Source: Agapetus fuscipes
Lineage: Eukaryota > Arthropoda > Insecta > Trichoptera > Glossosomatidae
Length of the DNA stretch: 64,000 nucleotides
Assembly (NCBI GenBank): GCA_951799405.1
Contig: OX637342.1
Location: 5,394,001-5,458,000 of the forward strand
Reading direction: 5' to 3'
A model generated the notes under the pieces. The model ran no database searches. It saw nothing but the letters and a program-made list of their open reading frames with translations, and was not told the origin of the DNA. Below are positions 1-9,560 of the stretch, piece after piece (position 1 is the stretch's first letter; each line of letters begins with the position of its first letter). A program made the translations under genes and the position numbers.

Positions 1-206
1 TACATTTGGAATTCACATTAAGTGCATGCCCACAAGCAGACACGTATAAGTTCACACTTGCACATTCTGCGTGTGAACCTACAACATAAAAACCCAAATC
101 TCAAATGAACATACACCCTGCAACTCTTTGCTGACCTTCCCTGAAACAGGGGTGACATTGGCAGAGTGAACCATTTTCTATTTATAGTTGGTCAGATGCA
201 TATTGA
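1..206 (-). repeat. LINE-tail repeat copy (cut by window edge)
   Basis: Antisense copy of the ~255-bp repeat; the landmarks ccctgaaacaggggtgacat and cacaagcagacacgtataag are present. Its 3' tail is off the left edge. Confidence 0.85.
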
Positions 207-967
207 CCTATACAAGAAAAGAATATAAACAATAAATTAAATTTTATAATCATACAATTAAAGAACTAATCTATAAAATTCACTATACTCTTTGAGCAAA
301 GTGAAGAAATAAATGTATTCCAAACAATCAGGAATATTTTTCAATGTAACCGCACTGTGAAACGTATGCAGTTGGGGAAAATGCTTCATACAATATGATG
401 CACTTAAGTGTTTTTTCAACTATCTCCATAAAAGTGTTTAATTTATGTTGAATTTTTGACTCCCTGTCCTGTCTTTATCCCGGCCAAGTGAATTCACATT
501 TTTTCCCCACATTTAAAATGTGCTCTATCCATTATTTCAATAAGTGAAAGTTTTAGGTAGTGCACACGGAACATTTTCTATTGATAACAAAATTGTAAGT
601 CGCACGGCCGGGTTAGGTAAAAGGCAAACATTTTGTTTATCTTGGTTGCTTTGGACCATTGTCACATAGAAGAAAGACGTTTAACCGCCGAGAAAAAAAC
701 GATCTTTAAATTTGTGGTGAGTATATCATTTTACAGAAATGCGTTTTTTGAAAAAACAACTATATTATGTATATTTTAATTAAAAGTATGTTTCAATAAA
801 AGGTTTTAATAATAATAATATATTTCAATATGGTCTTCTAGTTGTGACCTACGAACTTTCGTTTATCGTATTTTTTATAAGTGCGGGATATAAAAGCTTC
901 TTACATTTCTAAAATTCAACTTGGAATACTTGAATAACATTTTTTAATTTGGAACTTTTGTCTAGGC

Positions 968-1510
968 CAGGGATCGGCAACCTTTTGAGTCGGAAGAGCC
1001 AAAAATTACAAATTTCAAAGTTTTTCCTTGACTTATAGGTTGGTATGAGGCTGACCACCCATACTGTAAAAAATGGTTCACTTTGCCAATATCGCCCCTG
1101 TTTCAGGGAAGGTCGGCAAGAGTTGCAGGGCTTATGTTCATTTAAGATTGGGTTTTTATATTGTAGTTCCACATGCGGTATGTTCCATTATGCGTGTCTG
1201 CTTATGGGAATGCATTTGATGTGAATCTCAAATGATACATATCTTATTTTGGATTTGGATTTGTAAAGAGCCACAAATGTTTTCTTGCCAACAATAAATA
1301 GCGTCGAAGATAGCGGGCGGGGGGAGGGTGGGGGGTGAAAAGCGAGTACAAGTAGCGGAGAGATCGTTAATCGATTTAGAACGATTTAGTTTTTTTCGAT
1401 CAGAAGTATAATTCTGTGTTTTTTTTATATTTGCGTATGAAGCTAAAGAGCCGTAACTTCACACCCAAAGAGCCGCATGTGGCTGGTGAGCCGCAGGTTG
1501 CTTACCCCTA
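968..1510 (+). mobile_element. hAT-like MITE, split by a LINE-tail repeat
   Basis: Ends CAGGGATCGGCAACC and, at the right, GGTTGCTTACCCCTA form imperfect terminal inverted repeats of the CAGGGG..GCAACCTGCGGCTC hAT type. Repeated AAAGAGCC(A/G) motifs lie inside both ends. No transposase is seen, and the 8-bp flanks do not match, so the copy is old. The repeat at 1024-1262 is inserted in it. Confidence 0.6.
1024..1262 (+). repeat. LINE-tail repeat copy
   Basis: Sense copy from TTCCTTGACTTATAGG through CCTGTTTCAGGGAAGGTCGG to a tail degraded to TTTGGATTTGGATTT. It lies within the hAT-like MITE. Confidence 0.85.
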
Positions 1511-1545
1511 ACCAAACCGATATCGATCCACCATATTTGTAAAAA

Positions 1546-1770
1546 GTCCGGTCTATAGCTTAGTTGGTAGAGTAACTGCATTCCATGCCGAGATCTCGAG
1601 TAAGAATCCCACTGAAGTTGTCAGAAATTATTTCTCGTTTCAGTGTTTATTTCTAACCCAAAATAAAATACCGGCAAGGCTTACTCAGCCTTCATAAGAA
1701 ATGAGTGTCAAGCCACTCAGGAGCTGAATAACATCTATTTCAAGTTGGCGTAAAGTAAAAGTTACTGGGT
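1546..1770 (+). repeat. SINE A copy (tRNA-derived head)
   Basis: GTCCGGTCTATAGCTTAGTTGG is an A-box-like head; the B box is degraded to CGAGTAAGAATCC. The body has AAATAAAATACCGGCAAGG. Its 3' third is replaced by the next repeat. Confidence 0.75.
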
Positions 1771-1774
1771 TGTT

Positions 1775-1906
1775 CATTTTAGATTTGGATTTACAATTGT
1801 GAGTAGGTACACATGCAGCATTTGTAAGCGTGAACTTACATGTGTCTACTTGTGAGCATGCATTTTATATGAATCTTTAATGTAAATGTATATTTGCAAC
1901 TAAGAT
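1775..1906 (+). repeat. LINE-tail repeat, 3' half
   Basis: Variant with a TACACATGCAGCATTTGTAAG motif, ending TATATTTGCAACTAAGATTA; the 5' half is missing. Confidence 0.7.
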
Positions 1907-1924
1907 TATGTATTGTAGTTGAAT

Positions 1925-2104
1925 ATAATGGTCTTCTTCTATTGGGTGGTTTCAAAATTTACCGACCTCGTTGCTGAAATATTGAGAATTGAGAACCATT
2001 GTTTATTTGATCACCATCAAACTTCACAGGATTCATTCTAAAAATATGTTACATGTTTCCTGAAAATTTCGTCAAAATCGGATAAGCGGTTTATGAGTAT
2101 AGGA
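1925..2104 (+). repeat. Probable 3' end of a degraded retroelement next to the ACAT microsatellite
   Basis: Sequence ending AAATTTCGTCAAAATCGGAT, then AAGCGGTTTATGAGTATAGG, followed directly by the ACAT array. This wording is a recurrent microsatellite-associated 3' end in insect genomes and suggests the array grew from an element tail. Recognition is from memory of the pattern only. Confidence 0.35.
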
Positions 2105-2301
2105 ACATACATACATACATACATACATACATACATACATACATACATACATACATACATACATACATACATACATACATACATACATACATACATACAT
2201 ACATACATACATACATACATACATACATACATACATACATACATACATACATACATACATACATACATACATACATACATACATACATACATACATACAT
2301 A
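2105..2301. repeat. (ACAT)n microsatellite, ~49 units
   Basis: Perfect tetranucleotide array of about 197 bp, followed by AATTG x3. Long open frames here (Tyr-Ile-His-Thr, Met-Tyr-Val-Cys repeats) are artefacts of the repeat. Confidence 0.98.
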
Positions 2302-2314
2302 ATTGAATTGAATT

Positions 2315-2408
2315 GAATAAACACTGAAACTGAAAATCATTTCTGACATCCTCGCCTTGGTGAGATTCGAACCCGAGCTCACGGTATGGAATGCAAGGCA
2401 GTAACTGT
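2315..2408 (-). repeat. SINE A head fragment
   Basis: The reverse complement has a TTCCATACCGTGAGCTCGGGTTCGAATCTCACC-like tRNA arm followed by the TTTCAGTGTTTATTC body. Truncated at the microsatellite. Confidence 0.7.
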
Positions 2409-2409
2409 A

Positions 2410-3400
2410 AAATAAGTGAGAAAAAAGTTATTGAGAAGACAATCAAATCAATCTCGCTGTAATTCATGTACATAAATGAATCTTTTACATTATATCATTG
2501 AAAGCACTTTTTGCATGTTAGTTAGTCAATGATTTTTTTTATTAAAAACAAAGAAATAATTCGATTTCGCCTTGAAATAGTCTTAAAAAAAGATTCGAGA
2601 GCTTAACCAACCATTTTAGTTAGGCAGTATTATTTTCACCTAAAAATCGTATCACTAAAAGCTTTGATTTTATTTGGGGAAATGTACACGTTTTCAATAA
2701 GAATCCAAAAAAATGAGGACAGCTTTTATTGTCTGTCCTTCTTTTATTGTTTGTCCTTCAATATATTTACGTTTTTTTTTCAGTAAACATTTATTTTATA
2801 TGGGCCTACATCTCTGCTATATTGAGATTATTTTGTTGACCACGATAATTTTCTTTGAGACCTCCACCTTCTCGTATTACCTACACAAAATTTAACCCTT
2901 TCTTTGCCACAGAATAAAATATCTTCTAACCATCGCGCCGTTATTGACATATATGTACATGAAAACAACTCACGCTGCGTTCACAACGTCTGTCAATTAC
3001 TGTCACTATTGTCTGTGATAAAAACCCTGAATTATTGATGAAATTTAAATGGTTTGAAATGTCAAAGAGTGAACTGTTTTGAAGCAAAAATTCAGGACAT
3101 TGAGGGCTTAGCTATGCAGACGAAAGATCTTGTATTCGGTGTGTAACTCATAATCCTGTGAGAATAGTTATCTAATCTTGAAGGTTAGGCAGTTTTATTT
3201 TGATCTCTGATTCGATTAGGTGAAAAGATCACAAAAAAAGATTTTTCCATTGCGAGAGCTTTAGCAGTAGTAGTCATTCATAATAGGGCATAATCCTTGG
3301 TTTCAGAAGAACTAAAAAGACAATCATGATCCTCAGAATTTAGACAACTCATCTAAGTAGTTGAATCTCGATTGTGTGTGAACTAAGCGACAATTTAAAA
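2410..3400. other. No recognised gene
   Basis: AT-rich sequence without coding signal. TTAACCCTTTCTTTGCC near 2893 resembles a lone piggyBac-type terminus (TTAA plus CCCTTT), but no partner end was found nearby. Confidence 0.4.
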
Positions 3401-3470
3401 TAAGATATCTCATTTTTGGTGAAGATATCGTGTTATTTCATGATTCACGAAGGCATTCAAAAATTTTCAA

Positions 3471-3767
3471 CGAGTTATCTCGTTACTTTGTCGCACCTAC
3501 TCTACATGTTTTCTACGATTTATCTTGTATTTTGCGTAACAGTGACAATTTTTGTTTTCTTTTGTCTTGTCGCTTTTGACAAGATATCTTGTTTTTGTGT
3601 GACAGTTATAGTTTTTCAACGAGCTACCTCGTAATCATAGAATCGTAGCAGTGAAGACTTTTGATAATTTATCTCGTCGTTTGCGTAACAGTCACAAATT
3701 TCAACGAATCATCTCGAAAAATTGTAGCAGTCTACACTTTTCAACGTTTTTTGACAAGATATCTTGT
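3471..3767. repeat. Array of short palindromes (ACGAGNTATCTCGT type)
   Basis: Seven imperfect palindromes related to ACGAGTTATCTCGT or ACAAGATATCTTGT, at about 3470, 3515, 3579, 3619, 3664, 3703 and 3754. They are separated by 40-64 bp of related text (TTTTCAACG, GCGTAACAGT, GTAGCAGT), so this is a degenerate ~45-bp tandem family with a palindromic core. Two more half-matches lie at 3401-3430. Confidence 0.6.
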
Positions 3768-4272
3768 CTGTAGCAGACAGAGATTGCGTTAATAAGTAAA
3801 GAGTTGCGAATATGTGATTTACCGTTTAACCAATATGTCTCGACGAGAAAATAACACTTTTGTATCTCGTGTCGCGCATCAAGGCACTCGAAAAGAAATT
3901 AATGAGATATTGAGTCTCGAAAAGTTGTCAATAGGTTTTTATTTTCGATCGTTTTCGCCGTTTCGAAACATCGGTAAATTGGAGATTTTCCGATATTTAC
4001 CGAATTGTAAATGGCATGGCCTGAATATTTTATTTGCGGCTTTTATTTTTCCAGTCCGAGTTGTTTATTCTATTAGCACTCTGAAAAACTAGCAACGGCC
4101 TACGTGAGGGATAGGTTGAAACGAGAAAAAAACATGAAAGCCTTTTTTTCTTTCTGACTTTAATTCACACTTTTTATTTGTCTTTTGAAGATTTTTTTCT
4201 AATTTACTAAGCAACCTCGTATTATTTTATTTCTAACATTAAACAAACATAATTCTTATTTTATATTATTTA

Positions 4273-4620
4273 GTCCGGTCGATAGCTCAGGTGGTAGAGT
4301 GCTTGCATTCCACGCCGAAAGCTCGGGTTCGAATCCCACCGAGGGTGACAGAAATGATTTCCCGTTTCGGTGTTTATTTCAAACCCCAAAATAAAATACC
4401 GGCAAGGTTTACTCAGCCTTCACAAGAAATGAGTACCAGCACTCTCGGGAGCTGGGAAACCTCCACTTCAACTGAAGTGGTTGGCGTAAGGCCGGCCCCC
4501 TTACCTGTAAAAATAAATAGGCTCAACTCGTCACATGCGACTCCTTCGGGGATAACGCGGCAAGAAGTTACACTATATGTGTAGCTTAGTTGCGTTAGTT
4601 GCGTCAATAAAACTAATGAC
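4273..4620 (+). repeat. SINE A, near full-length copy
   Basis: The best copy in the window. A tRNA-like head has A box TAGCTCAGGTGGTAGAG and B box GGTTCGAATCC, which would act as an internal RNA polymerase III promoter. The body has TACCGGCAAGG, CTTCAACTGAAGTGG (a small palindrome), TTGGCGTAAGGCCGGCC and TCCTTCGGGGATAACGCGG; it ends GTAGCTTAGTTGCG plus a short A-rich tail. Overlapping open frames are not genes. Confidence 0.88.
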
Positions 4621-5065
4621 ATTTATGAGGTTGGATCATTTTTTTAATTTGGAACTTTTTTCTCAGCGAGCAATCGTCAGTGGTGTATGAGACTGCCGTT
4701 CGTAGCAAGCAATAACAAAATATTTGTATGCGTTTTGCCTAGCAAGCCGGCCGGGTGACGACACAATATTGTTAATGCCATTCACGTAGGTACGGACCTT
4801 GTTATTATTTCTTTTCAAAAATAAGATAATAAAATATGAAACACTGTAAATTATTTCCATTAATCCATTAATTGATGTCATTTCAAAAAAAACACACAGA
4901 TTAACGCCTTTGATTCTATACTTTTAAATAAATGGTTTAATTTTCTACGTCCGTAGGTCACTTATGTATTTTGAAACAAATATACTTTTATGTAGGTTAA
5001 GTTTTTGAAGATCATCGTTGATGCTTTGGCATGAGAAATGGCTTTATTTTTTTTTTCACATTCAG

Positions 5066-5319
5066 TTCCTTGACTTATTGGTTGGTATGCGGCTGACCAC
5101 ACATGCTGTAAAAATGGTTCACTTTGCCAATGTCACCCCTGTTACAGGGAAGGACGGCAAGAGTCGCAGGGTGTATGTCCATTTGAGATTTGGTTTTTAT
5201 GTTGTGGGTTCACATGAGGCATGTGCAAGCGCGAACTTGTACGTGTCTAGTTGTGGGAATGCATGTAATGTGAATCTCCAATGTAACATATCTTTGCAAC
5301 TTAGATAAGATTATATTAG
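5066..5319 (+). repeat. LINE-tail repeat, complete copy with target duplication
   Basis: Starts exactly at TTCCTTGACTTATTGG and ends GCAACTTAGATAAG plus TTATATTAG. ATTCAG at 5060-5065 is repeated at 5320-5325, a 6-bp target-site duplication, showing that the short form inserted as a unit. The reading frame through it is not a gene. Confidence 0.9.
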
Positions 5320-5736
5320 ATTCAGAATTTCGTATTCATGTCTTGTGTTTTCATAATTTTTCAGTTAATTCTTGAAGACAACATACATCAAATTTAACGT
5401 CAGAATTTATTGAAGTTATTTATGCATGCAATTTATTAATATTACGAAAAGGAAATTCAAATTTATTAAAAAATATATATATCAAGCTGTTACATCATAT
5501 TTCAAACATAATTATACCCTATATAATTTTTTTATTCAATCATAGTCTCATACATACATATGTTTTAAAAAAGGACATAGCTATTATCCATTCAGTCAAA
5601 TATTAAAAAAAAAAAAACTTCTATGTGCAATAAAAACAACTTTTCTTTTGCTGTGCTTCATTAATCAAGGTTCGAACCTTTTATATTCCAATCCAAACAT
5701 CTGAAAGCTCTAAGTAATAATTGTAATAGAACCTAT

Positions 5737-5934
5737 CCAAGCTCAGAACCTTTTTCATGCTAATTTTTAAATTTAACCAAGACAACAATCTTTCATTCTT
5801 CTTTGTGTCTTTAAATTTAGCCAAGTCAGCAACCATTTTTCTTTTATAGATTTTCAAATTTAGCTTAGACAAGAACCATTTTCCTTGCACATTTCTATGA
5901 GCTTAGCTAAGACAAAAACCATTTTTCTTTTCAG
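5737..5934 (+). repeat. Degenerate ~42-bp tandem array ending at the SDR splice acceptor
   Basis: About five diverged units, each with a CCAAG/CTTAGACAAG core followed by AACCATTTTTCTTTT-like pyrimidine-rich sequence. Core positions are near 5737, 5777, 5821, 5863 and 5905, a spacing of 40-44 bp. The last unit supplies the polypyrimidine tract and AG used by the exon at 5935. Earlier units carry similar tracts (for example cttttatag near 5848) that could act as decoy acceptors. Confidence 0.6.
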
Positions 5935-6088
5935 ATTCTCTCGGCGTCGCTGTACATTGCTGAGCACCTCCCAGATGGCGCCGATGGTCTTTGGGCGTTG
6001 GTTAACGCTGCCGCTTGGTGCGCGCTAGGTGAACTGGAATGGGTTCCGTTCCCGGTCGTGAAAAGAGCCACTGACATCAACCTGCTCG
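5935..6088 (+). CDS. SDR-family dehydrogenase gene, internal coding exon (NNAG region)
   Basis: Internal exon of a short-chain dehydrogenase/reductase, normally an NAD(P)-dependent oxidoreductase of steroids, retinoids or short hydroxy acids. It reads in phase 0 directly after an acceptor (cttttcag) and ends one base into a codon before gtaagt. The translation includes DGLWALVNAAAWCALGELEW and later ATDINLLG, aligning with the GLWALVNNAG...GE.EW...VNLLG block of RDH/17beta-HSD/BDH1-type SDRs. The NNAG motif is altered to NAAA (codons 6004-6015), while the Asn of INLLG, the usual fourth member of the catalytic tetrad, is kept. Codon use and GC are far higher than in the AT-rich flanks. The exons with the N-terminal TGxxxGxG cofactor motif must lie upstream of the window. 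Family assignment is certain. A Shroud/Nm-g (ecdysteroid synthesis) identity is possible, but BDH1-like or 17beta-HSD-like labels fit equally well without a search. Confidence 0.92.
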
Positions 6089-6089
6089 G

Positions 6090-6407
6090 TAAGTAAATTT
6101 CTACCTTACCGATATTTCAGGAATATTTTTGAAAATGGAAAATAATGCTACTGCCATCTGTGAATTTAATGGAAAGTTATGAATATTATTATTTTCTTTA
6201 TTAAGAAATTTCTACTGAAAAGATTTTTTTTGCATATTCAAAAATATCGTTTTTCAGTGTTATTGAACAAAAGAGGTGTTTTGTAAGAAATAAAATCGTA
6301 GAATTAGTTTTTATCAAGTTATACCAACTCATTATTATAACACAAAAAATATAAACTTTAATTTAAGTTAGAAAGATATATTTTGACTACTAGGGATTCA
6401 GCTTTAA
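6090..6407. other. Start of SDR intron 1, nothing recognised
   Basis: Donor gtaagt at 6089-6094, then AT-rich sequence with no feature I can support. Confidence 0.6.
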
Positions 6408-6605
6408 TGTACACACAAAATCAAAGACGTCTATGTTCGCGCTTACACGTGCAACAGGTGTACTTAAAAAAACTTAAGCTACAATGAACGTAAAATCTGC
6501 TAGGCTTGTCCTCTTTCCCTGAAATAGATGTGGCATTAGTAAAAGTAAACATATATTTACAGTATGAATGATCAGCCTTTTAGGAACCTATTAGTTAAGG
6601 AACCT
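6408..6605 (-). repeat. LINE-tail repeat, degraded copy
   Basis: Antisense. Landmarks ttccctgaaatagatgtggc and gttcgcgcttacacg survive; strongly diverged, so old. Confidence 0.65.
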
Positions 6606-6964
6606 AGAAGTTCAGTTAATCAATTTATTGAGTAAATTGCAAAGGTTCAAATGCGACAATCTAAGACGATTTGCAAAAATGAAAAAAGTATATGGGAGCA
6701 AAAGAAATCATCTTTTTATCAGTCCACATTATTTTTCTTTTTTTTTTGGCAAAAATCTTAGATTGCCTACTATGATTTTAATTTTCTCTCATTCTTTTGA
6801 ATTCATATAGAGCAAGAATAATTTGGCATATTTTTTAACATAATCATTTTTACATAAAAATGTTGAAGAAAATAAAAAAAATAGTTTCGTAAAACATACC
6901 ATGCAGAATCCTTGAAAATTTACTTTCGAAGTATTACCAGGCTGCAAGAAATCCCAAAAGTGCT

Positions 6965-7417
6965 GTGGTAGGTATTTATGTTGGTTATTTTAAAGTTGCA
7001 GCCAATGGTGTAGCCAATGATAACGGTAGAGCGCTAATAAGCCTATGTATGGAGCATAGACTCTTTACGTCGAATACCTGGTTCAACCACAAAAGTATAC
7101 ATTTGTATACGTGGCAGAACAGAGCGGGCAACCGTACAATTATTGACTACATCTGTGTGGATGAAAGAATGAGAGGGGATGTAAGAGACTCTCGAGTATA
7201 CCGTGGAGCTGTGCTGAACACAGACCACTATTTGCTGTGCTCGAGAATAATGATAGGAGATGTAAAAAGAAGAGCACAAAAGGAATTGGTGAGTATGAAG
7301 CGAATAAAAGTTGAAAAAATGAATGATGTAAGTATAAAAGAAAAGTACAAATGTGAGGTGAATGAAAGACTTAACCACGATGAGTTAAAAAAAAACAAAA
7401 GAAGAAGGATGTGTTGA
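6965..7417 (+). pseudogene. LINE endonuclease domain fragment, frameshifted from the RT ORF
   Basis: The frame encodes NGRALISLCMEHRLF, a YTWQNR element, IDYICVDERMRGDV and NTDHYLLCSRI. These match the C-terminal half of LINE apurinic-type endonucleases, where an (I)DYI strand and a (S/T)DH motif contribute catalytic residues. The frame stops at 7415-7417, and the next frame takes over from about 7400. A one-base slip in or near the A-rich run at 7386-7405 is the likely cause, since the two frames join smoothly in protein sequence there. The N-terminal half of the endonuclease is missing, so this copy cannot make a complete enzyme. Confidence 0.8.
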
Positions 7418-7421
7418 AAAA

Positions 7422-9458
7422 ATGTGGTCTAAAATGAAAGAAAATATGATTGAATGTGCGAAATCTGTTTGTGGTGAAGCGAAGGTCTGTAAAAGAAGAG
7501 GTGATGCATGGTGGAATGACGAAGTGAGAGAAGCTATTGAACAGAAGAAGAATGCTTTTAATAGATGGCTGAATGATAGGAAAAATCAAGCTCTAGAAGA
7601 GATATATAAGCAAGCAAAACGAAGAGCCAAAACCTTCGTCTTTGAGAGTAAGATGAAAATAGAAAGTAAGGAAAATGAGAGAGCGCAGCAGAATTTCCTC
7701 ACCAATAAAAAATCATTCTGGAGCTGGGTACGTGATAAAAACGAAAGTCGCGGATCAACCACCCCAGGCATTAAAAACGCTGAGGGAATCTTGCTGTGGG
7801 ACGAAAGTGATGTAAGGAAGAGATGGAATGAATATTTGAAAAATTTATATGGCCAGGGCGAAAGAGACTATTATGATGTTGAATATAATGACAGCGATGA
7901 AGAAATTGTGAAAGAGGATGTGATAATAAGTATAAAAGATCTGAAGAATGGAAAAGCTGCTGGGAATGATGGTGTGAATGCTGAGATGATCAAATGTGCT
8001 GGGGAGTGCATGGTTGAATGGATGTTTGAACTGTGCAAGATGTGTGTGAAAGAGAGTAAAGTGCCGATGGACTGGAAAAAGGCGGTCATTGTTCCTATCT
8101 ACAAAGGAAAAGGTGACAAAAAGGACTGCCAAAATTTCAGGCCCATCAGTCTTCTCAGTATAGCTGGTAAAGTATTGTGTAAGGTTCTCATAAAAAAAGT
8201 GAGACTGTCTACCGGTCATGGGGTTTCTGATATCCAGACTGGCTTTATGCCAGGAAGAGGGTGTGTAGACCAGATCTTCACTCTCAGACAGATTGTTGAA
8301 AAACATCTGGCTGTAGGTCGGAAGGTCTACACGGCTTTTGTGGATCTCGAGAAGGCTTTTGACTCGGTGGACAGAGGTATGATGTGGAAAGTACTCCTAA
8401 AGTACGGTGTGAACGGCAAGCTTCTGAATGGAATACGCGCTATCTATGAAAATAGTTTGGCGTGTGTAAGAGTGGATGGTAAATGTAGCGAATGGTTTGA
8501 TGTTTACAAGGGAGTACGACAGGGGTGTGTAATGAGTCCGTGGTTATTTAACATAATCATGGACAATTGTATGAAAGAAGCAGAAATTTCTCATTATGGT
8601 GTGAAAGTGGGTGAGACGAATGTTGGAGTTCTTCTCTATGCTGACGATGCCGTAGTGTTGGCTGATACAGCGGAGGAGCTCCAGATGATACTCACCAAAA
8701 TGAATGATGCTTTTAGTAAGAACGGTTTAAAAGTGAATGCCAGTAAGACGAAAGTATTAGTGTTTGACAGGACTGAGGAATGCGAGGAAATTGAGATAAG
8801 ACTGAATGAAACAAGAGTGGAGGTCGTGAAAGAATTTGATTATCTGGGAAGCAAGTTTGAGTCGAATGGGAAATTGACGAAAGAATTGGAAAAGCGTGCT
8901 AGTAGAGGAAGAAGTGTAATGGGAACGATTGGAAGAATTGCAAGAAATAGGAAACTTACGAAGAATATGAGATTGGCGGTCCACAATGGTATATTGGTTC
9001 CGACATTGATGTATGGAAGTGAGGCGTGGACAGTTAATGAATGTGAGCTGAGTAAAGTATGTACGGTTGAAATGGCTTACCTGAGAGCAATGGCTGGAAA
9101 AACACTGAATGATAGAGTACGTAATGATTGGGTGATGAACGAGTGTGGTATAAAAGAGAATATGAGAATGAAAGTACAAAAAAGTACGATGAGATGGTTC
9201 GGACATCTCGAAAGAATGGATGATGAACGACTAACGAAGAAAGTGTACAAAGGAAATGTCAGAGGAAAGCGCGGAAGGGGAAGGCCGAGGAAAGAATGGT
9301 TAGACCAAATAGGTGAGATTGCGAAAGAATGGAACCTGCAGAGTGAAAATAAGAGAAGAGTATGTATGAAAAAGGTGATGAATATTGAGGAAATGAAAGT
9401 GGTTTGTAAGGACAGAAAAAAGTGGAGGCGCATCTGCGGAGGTACCGGCCACCCCTAG
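7422..9458 (+). CDS. LINE reverse transcriptase ORF (open, 678 codons)
   Basis: Reverse transcriptase of a non-LTR retrotransposon, which would copy its RNA onto nicked target DNA. Visible motifs: KNGKAAGNDGVNAEMIK, a thumb-side DWKKAVIVPIYKGKG, NFRPISLLSIAGKVL, FVDLEKAFDSVD (about residue 305, first catalytic Asp), GVRQGCVMSPWLFN and LLYADDAV (about residue 405, the YADD box). It ends with a basic region MRWFGHLERMDDERL then GKRGRGRPRKEWLDQ. The ATG at 7422 is only the first Met after the frameshift; the native ORF continued from the endonuclease frame. Its C-terminus is the template for the many 3' fragments elsewhere in the window (11038, 35500, 42440, 48540, 61412, 62118). Confidence 0.92.
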   Translation: MWSKMKENMIECAKSVCGEAKVCKRRGDAWWNDEVREAIEQKKNAFNRWLNDRKNQALEEIYKQAKRRAKTFVFESKMKIESKENERAQQNFLTNKKSFWSWVRDKNESRGSTTPGIKNAEGILLWDESDVRKRWNEYLKNLYGQGERDYYDVEYNDSDEEIVKEDVIISIKDLKNGKAAGNDGVNAEMIKCAGECMVEWMFELCKMCVKESKVPMDWKKAVIVPIYKGKGDKKDCQNFRPISLLSIAGKVLCKVLIKKVRLSTGHGVSDIQTGFMPGRGCVDQIFTLRQIVEKHLAVGRKVYTAFVDLEKAFDSVDRGMMWKVLLKYGVNGKLLNGIRAIYENSLACVRVDGKCSEWFDVYKGVRQGCVMSPWLFNIIMDNCMKEAEISHYGVKVGETNVGVLLYADDAVVLADTAEELQMILTKMNDAFSKNGLKVNASKTKVLVFDRTEECEEIEIRLNETRVEVVKEFDYLGSKFESNGKLTKELEKRASRGRSVMGTIGRIARNRKLTKNMRLAVHNGILVPTLMYGSEAWTVNECELSKVCTVEMAYLRAMAGKTLNDRVRNDWVMNECGIKENMRMKVQKSTMRWFGHLERMDDERLTKKVYKGNVRGKRGRGRPRKEWLDQIGEIAKEWNLQSENKRRVCMKKVMNIEEMKVVCKDRKKWRRICGGTGHP

Positions 9459-9560
9459 TGGAACGGCGGCAGGATACAGTAACAGTAACAGCAACACTGA
9501 CGCTAACAAATCCCCTCCCCGGGGGCGGGAAATAACTTCTGATATGCAAAATGACGGTGC

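Larger units (their letters stand above)
6965..9540 (+). mobile_element. 5'-truncated non-LTR retrotransposon (LINE) with endonuclease and RT
   Basis: Holds the C-terminal part of an apurinic-type endonuclease, a complete reverse transcriptase and a C-terminal basic tail, all on the + strand within intron 1 of the SDR gene. The 5' end appears truncated around 6965. After the stop at 9458, the 3' end is a short UTR with CAGTAACAGTAACAGCAAC-like repeats, which recur as tails at other fragments (11270s; reverse strand near 35505 and 61420). I see no clear target duplication. The fold and motif pattern suggest an RTE/CR1-type LINE, but the clade cannot be settled without a tree. The long open RT frame implies fairly recent insertion. 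Confidence 0.9.

Noticed and set aside
2038..2473. Long open frames of Tyr-Ile-His-Thr and Met-Tyr-Val-Cys repeats
   Set aside because: They are translations of the ACAT microsatellite in different frames; no flanking domain or coding signal.
4291..4584. 97-codon open frame in SINE A, and similar frames at 19298-19564 and 59472-59726
   Set aside because: They lie within tRNA-derived SINEs, are not conserved as frames between copies, and have no domain.
5018..5308. Open frames with HFANVTPVTGK (also 28274-28501, 48263-48475, 55867-56070)
   Set aside because: All are translations of the LINE-tail repeat; copies carry indels and stops in this frame, so it is not a gene family.
1..5934. Upstream SDR exon with the TGxxxGxG cofactor motif
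   Set aside because: Scanned for a Gly-rich beta-1/alpha-B coding block with flanking AG/GT; none found, so it is presumed to lie outside the window.
7043..9433. Several minus-strand open frames rich in Phe, His and Ser
   Set aside because: Antisense shadows of the LINE RT ORF caused by its purine-rich codons.
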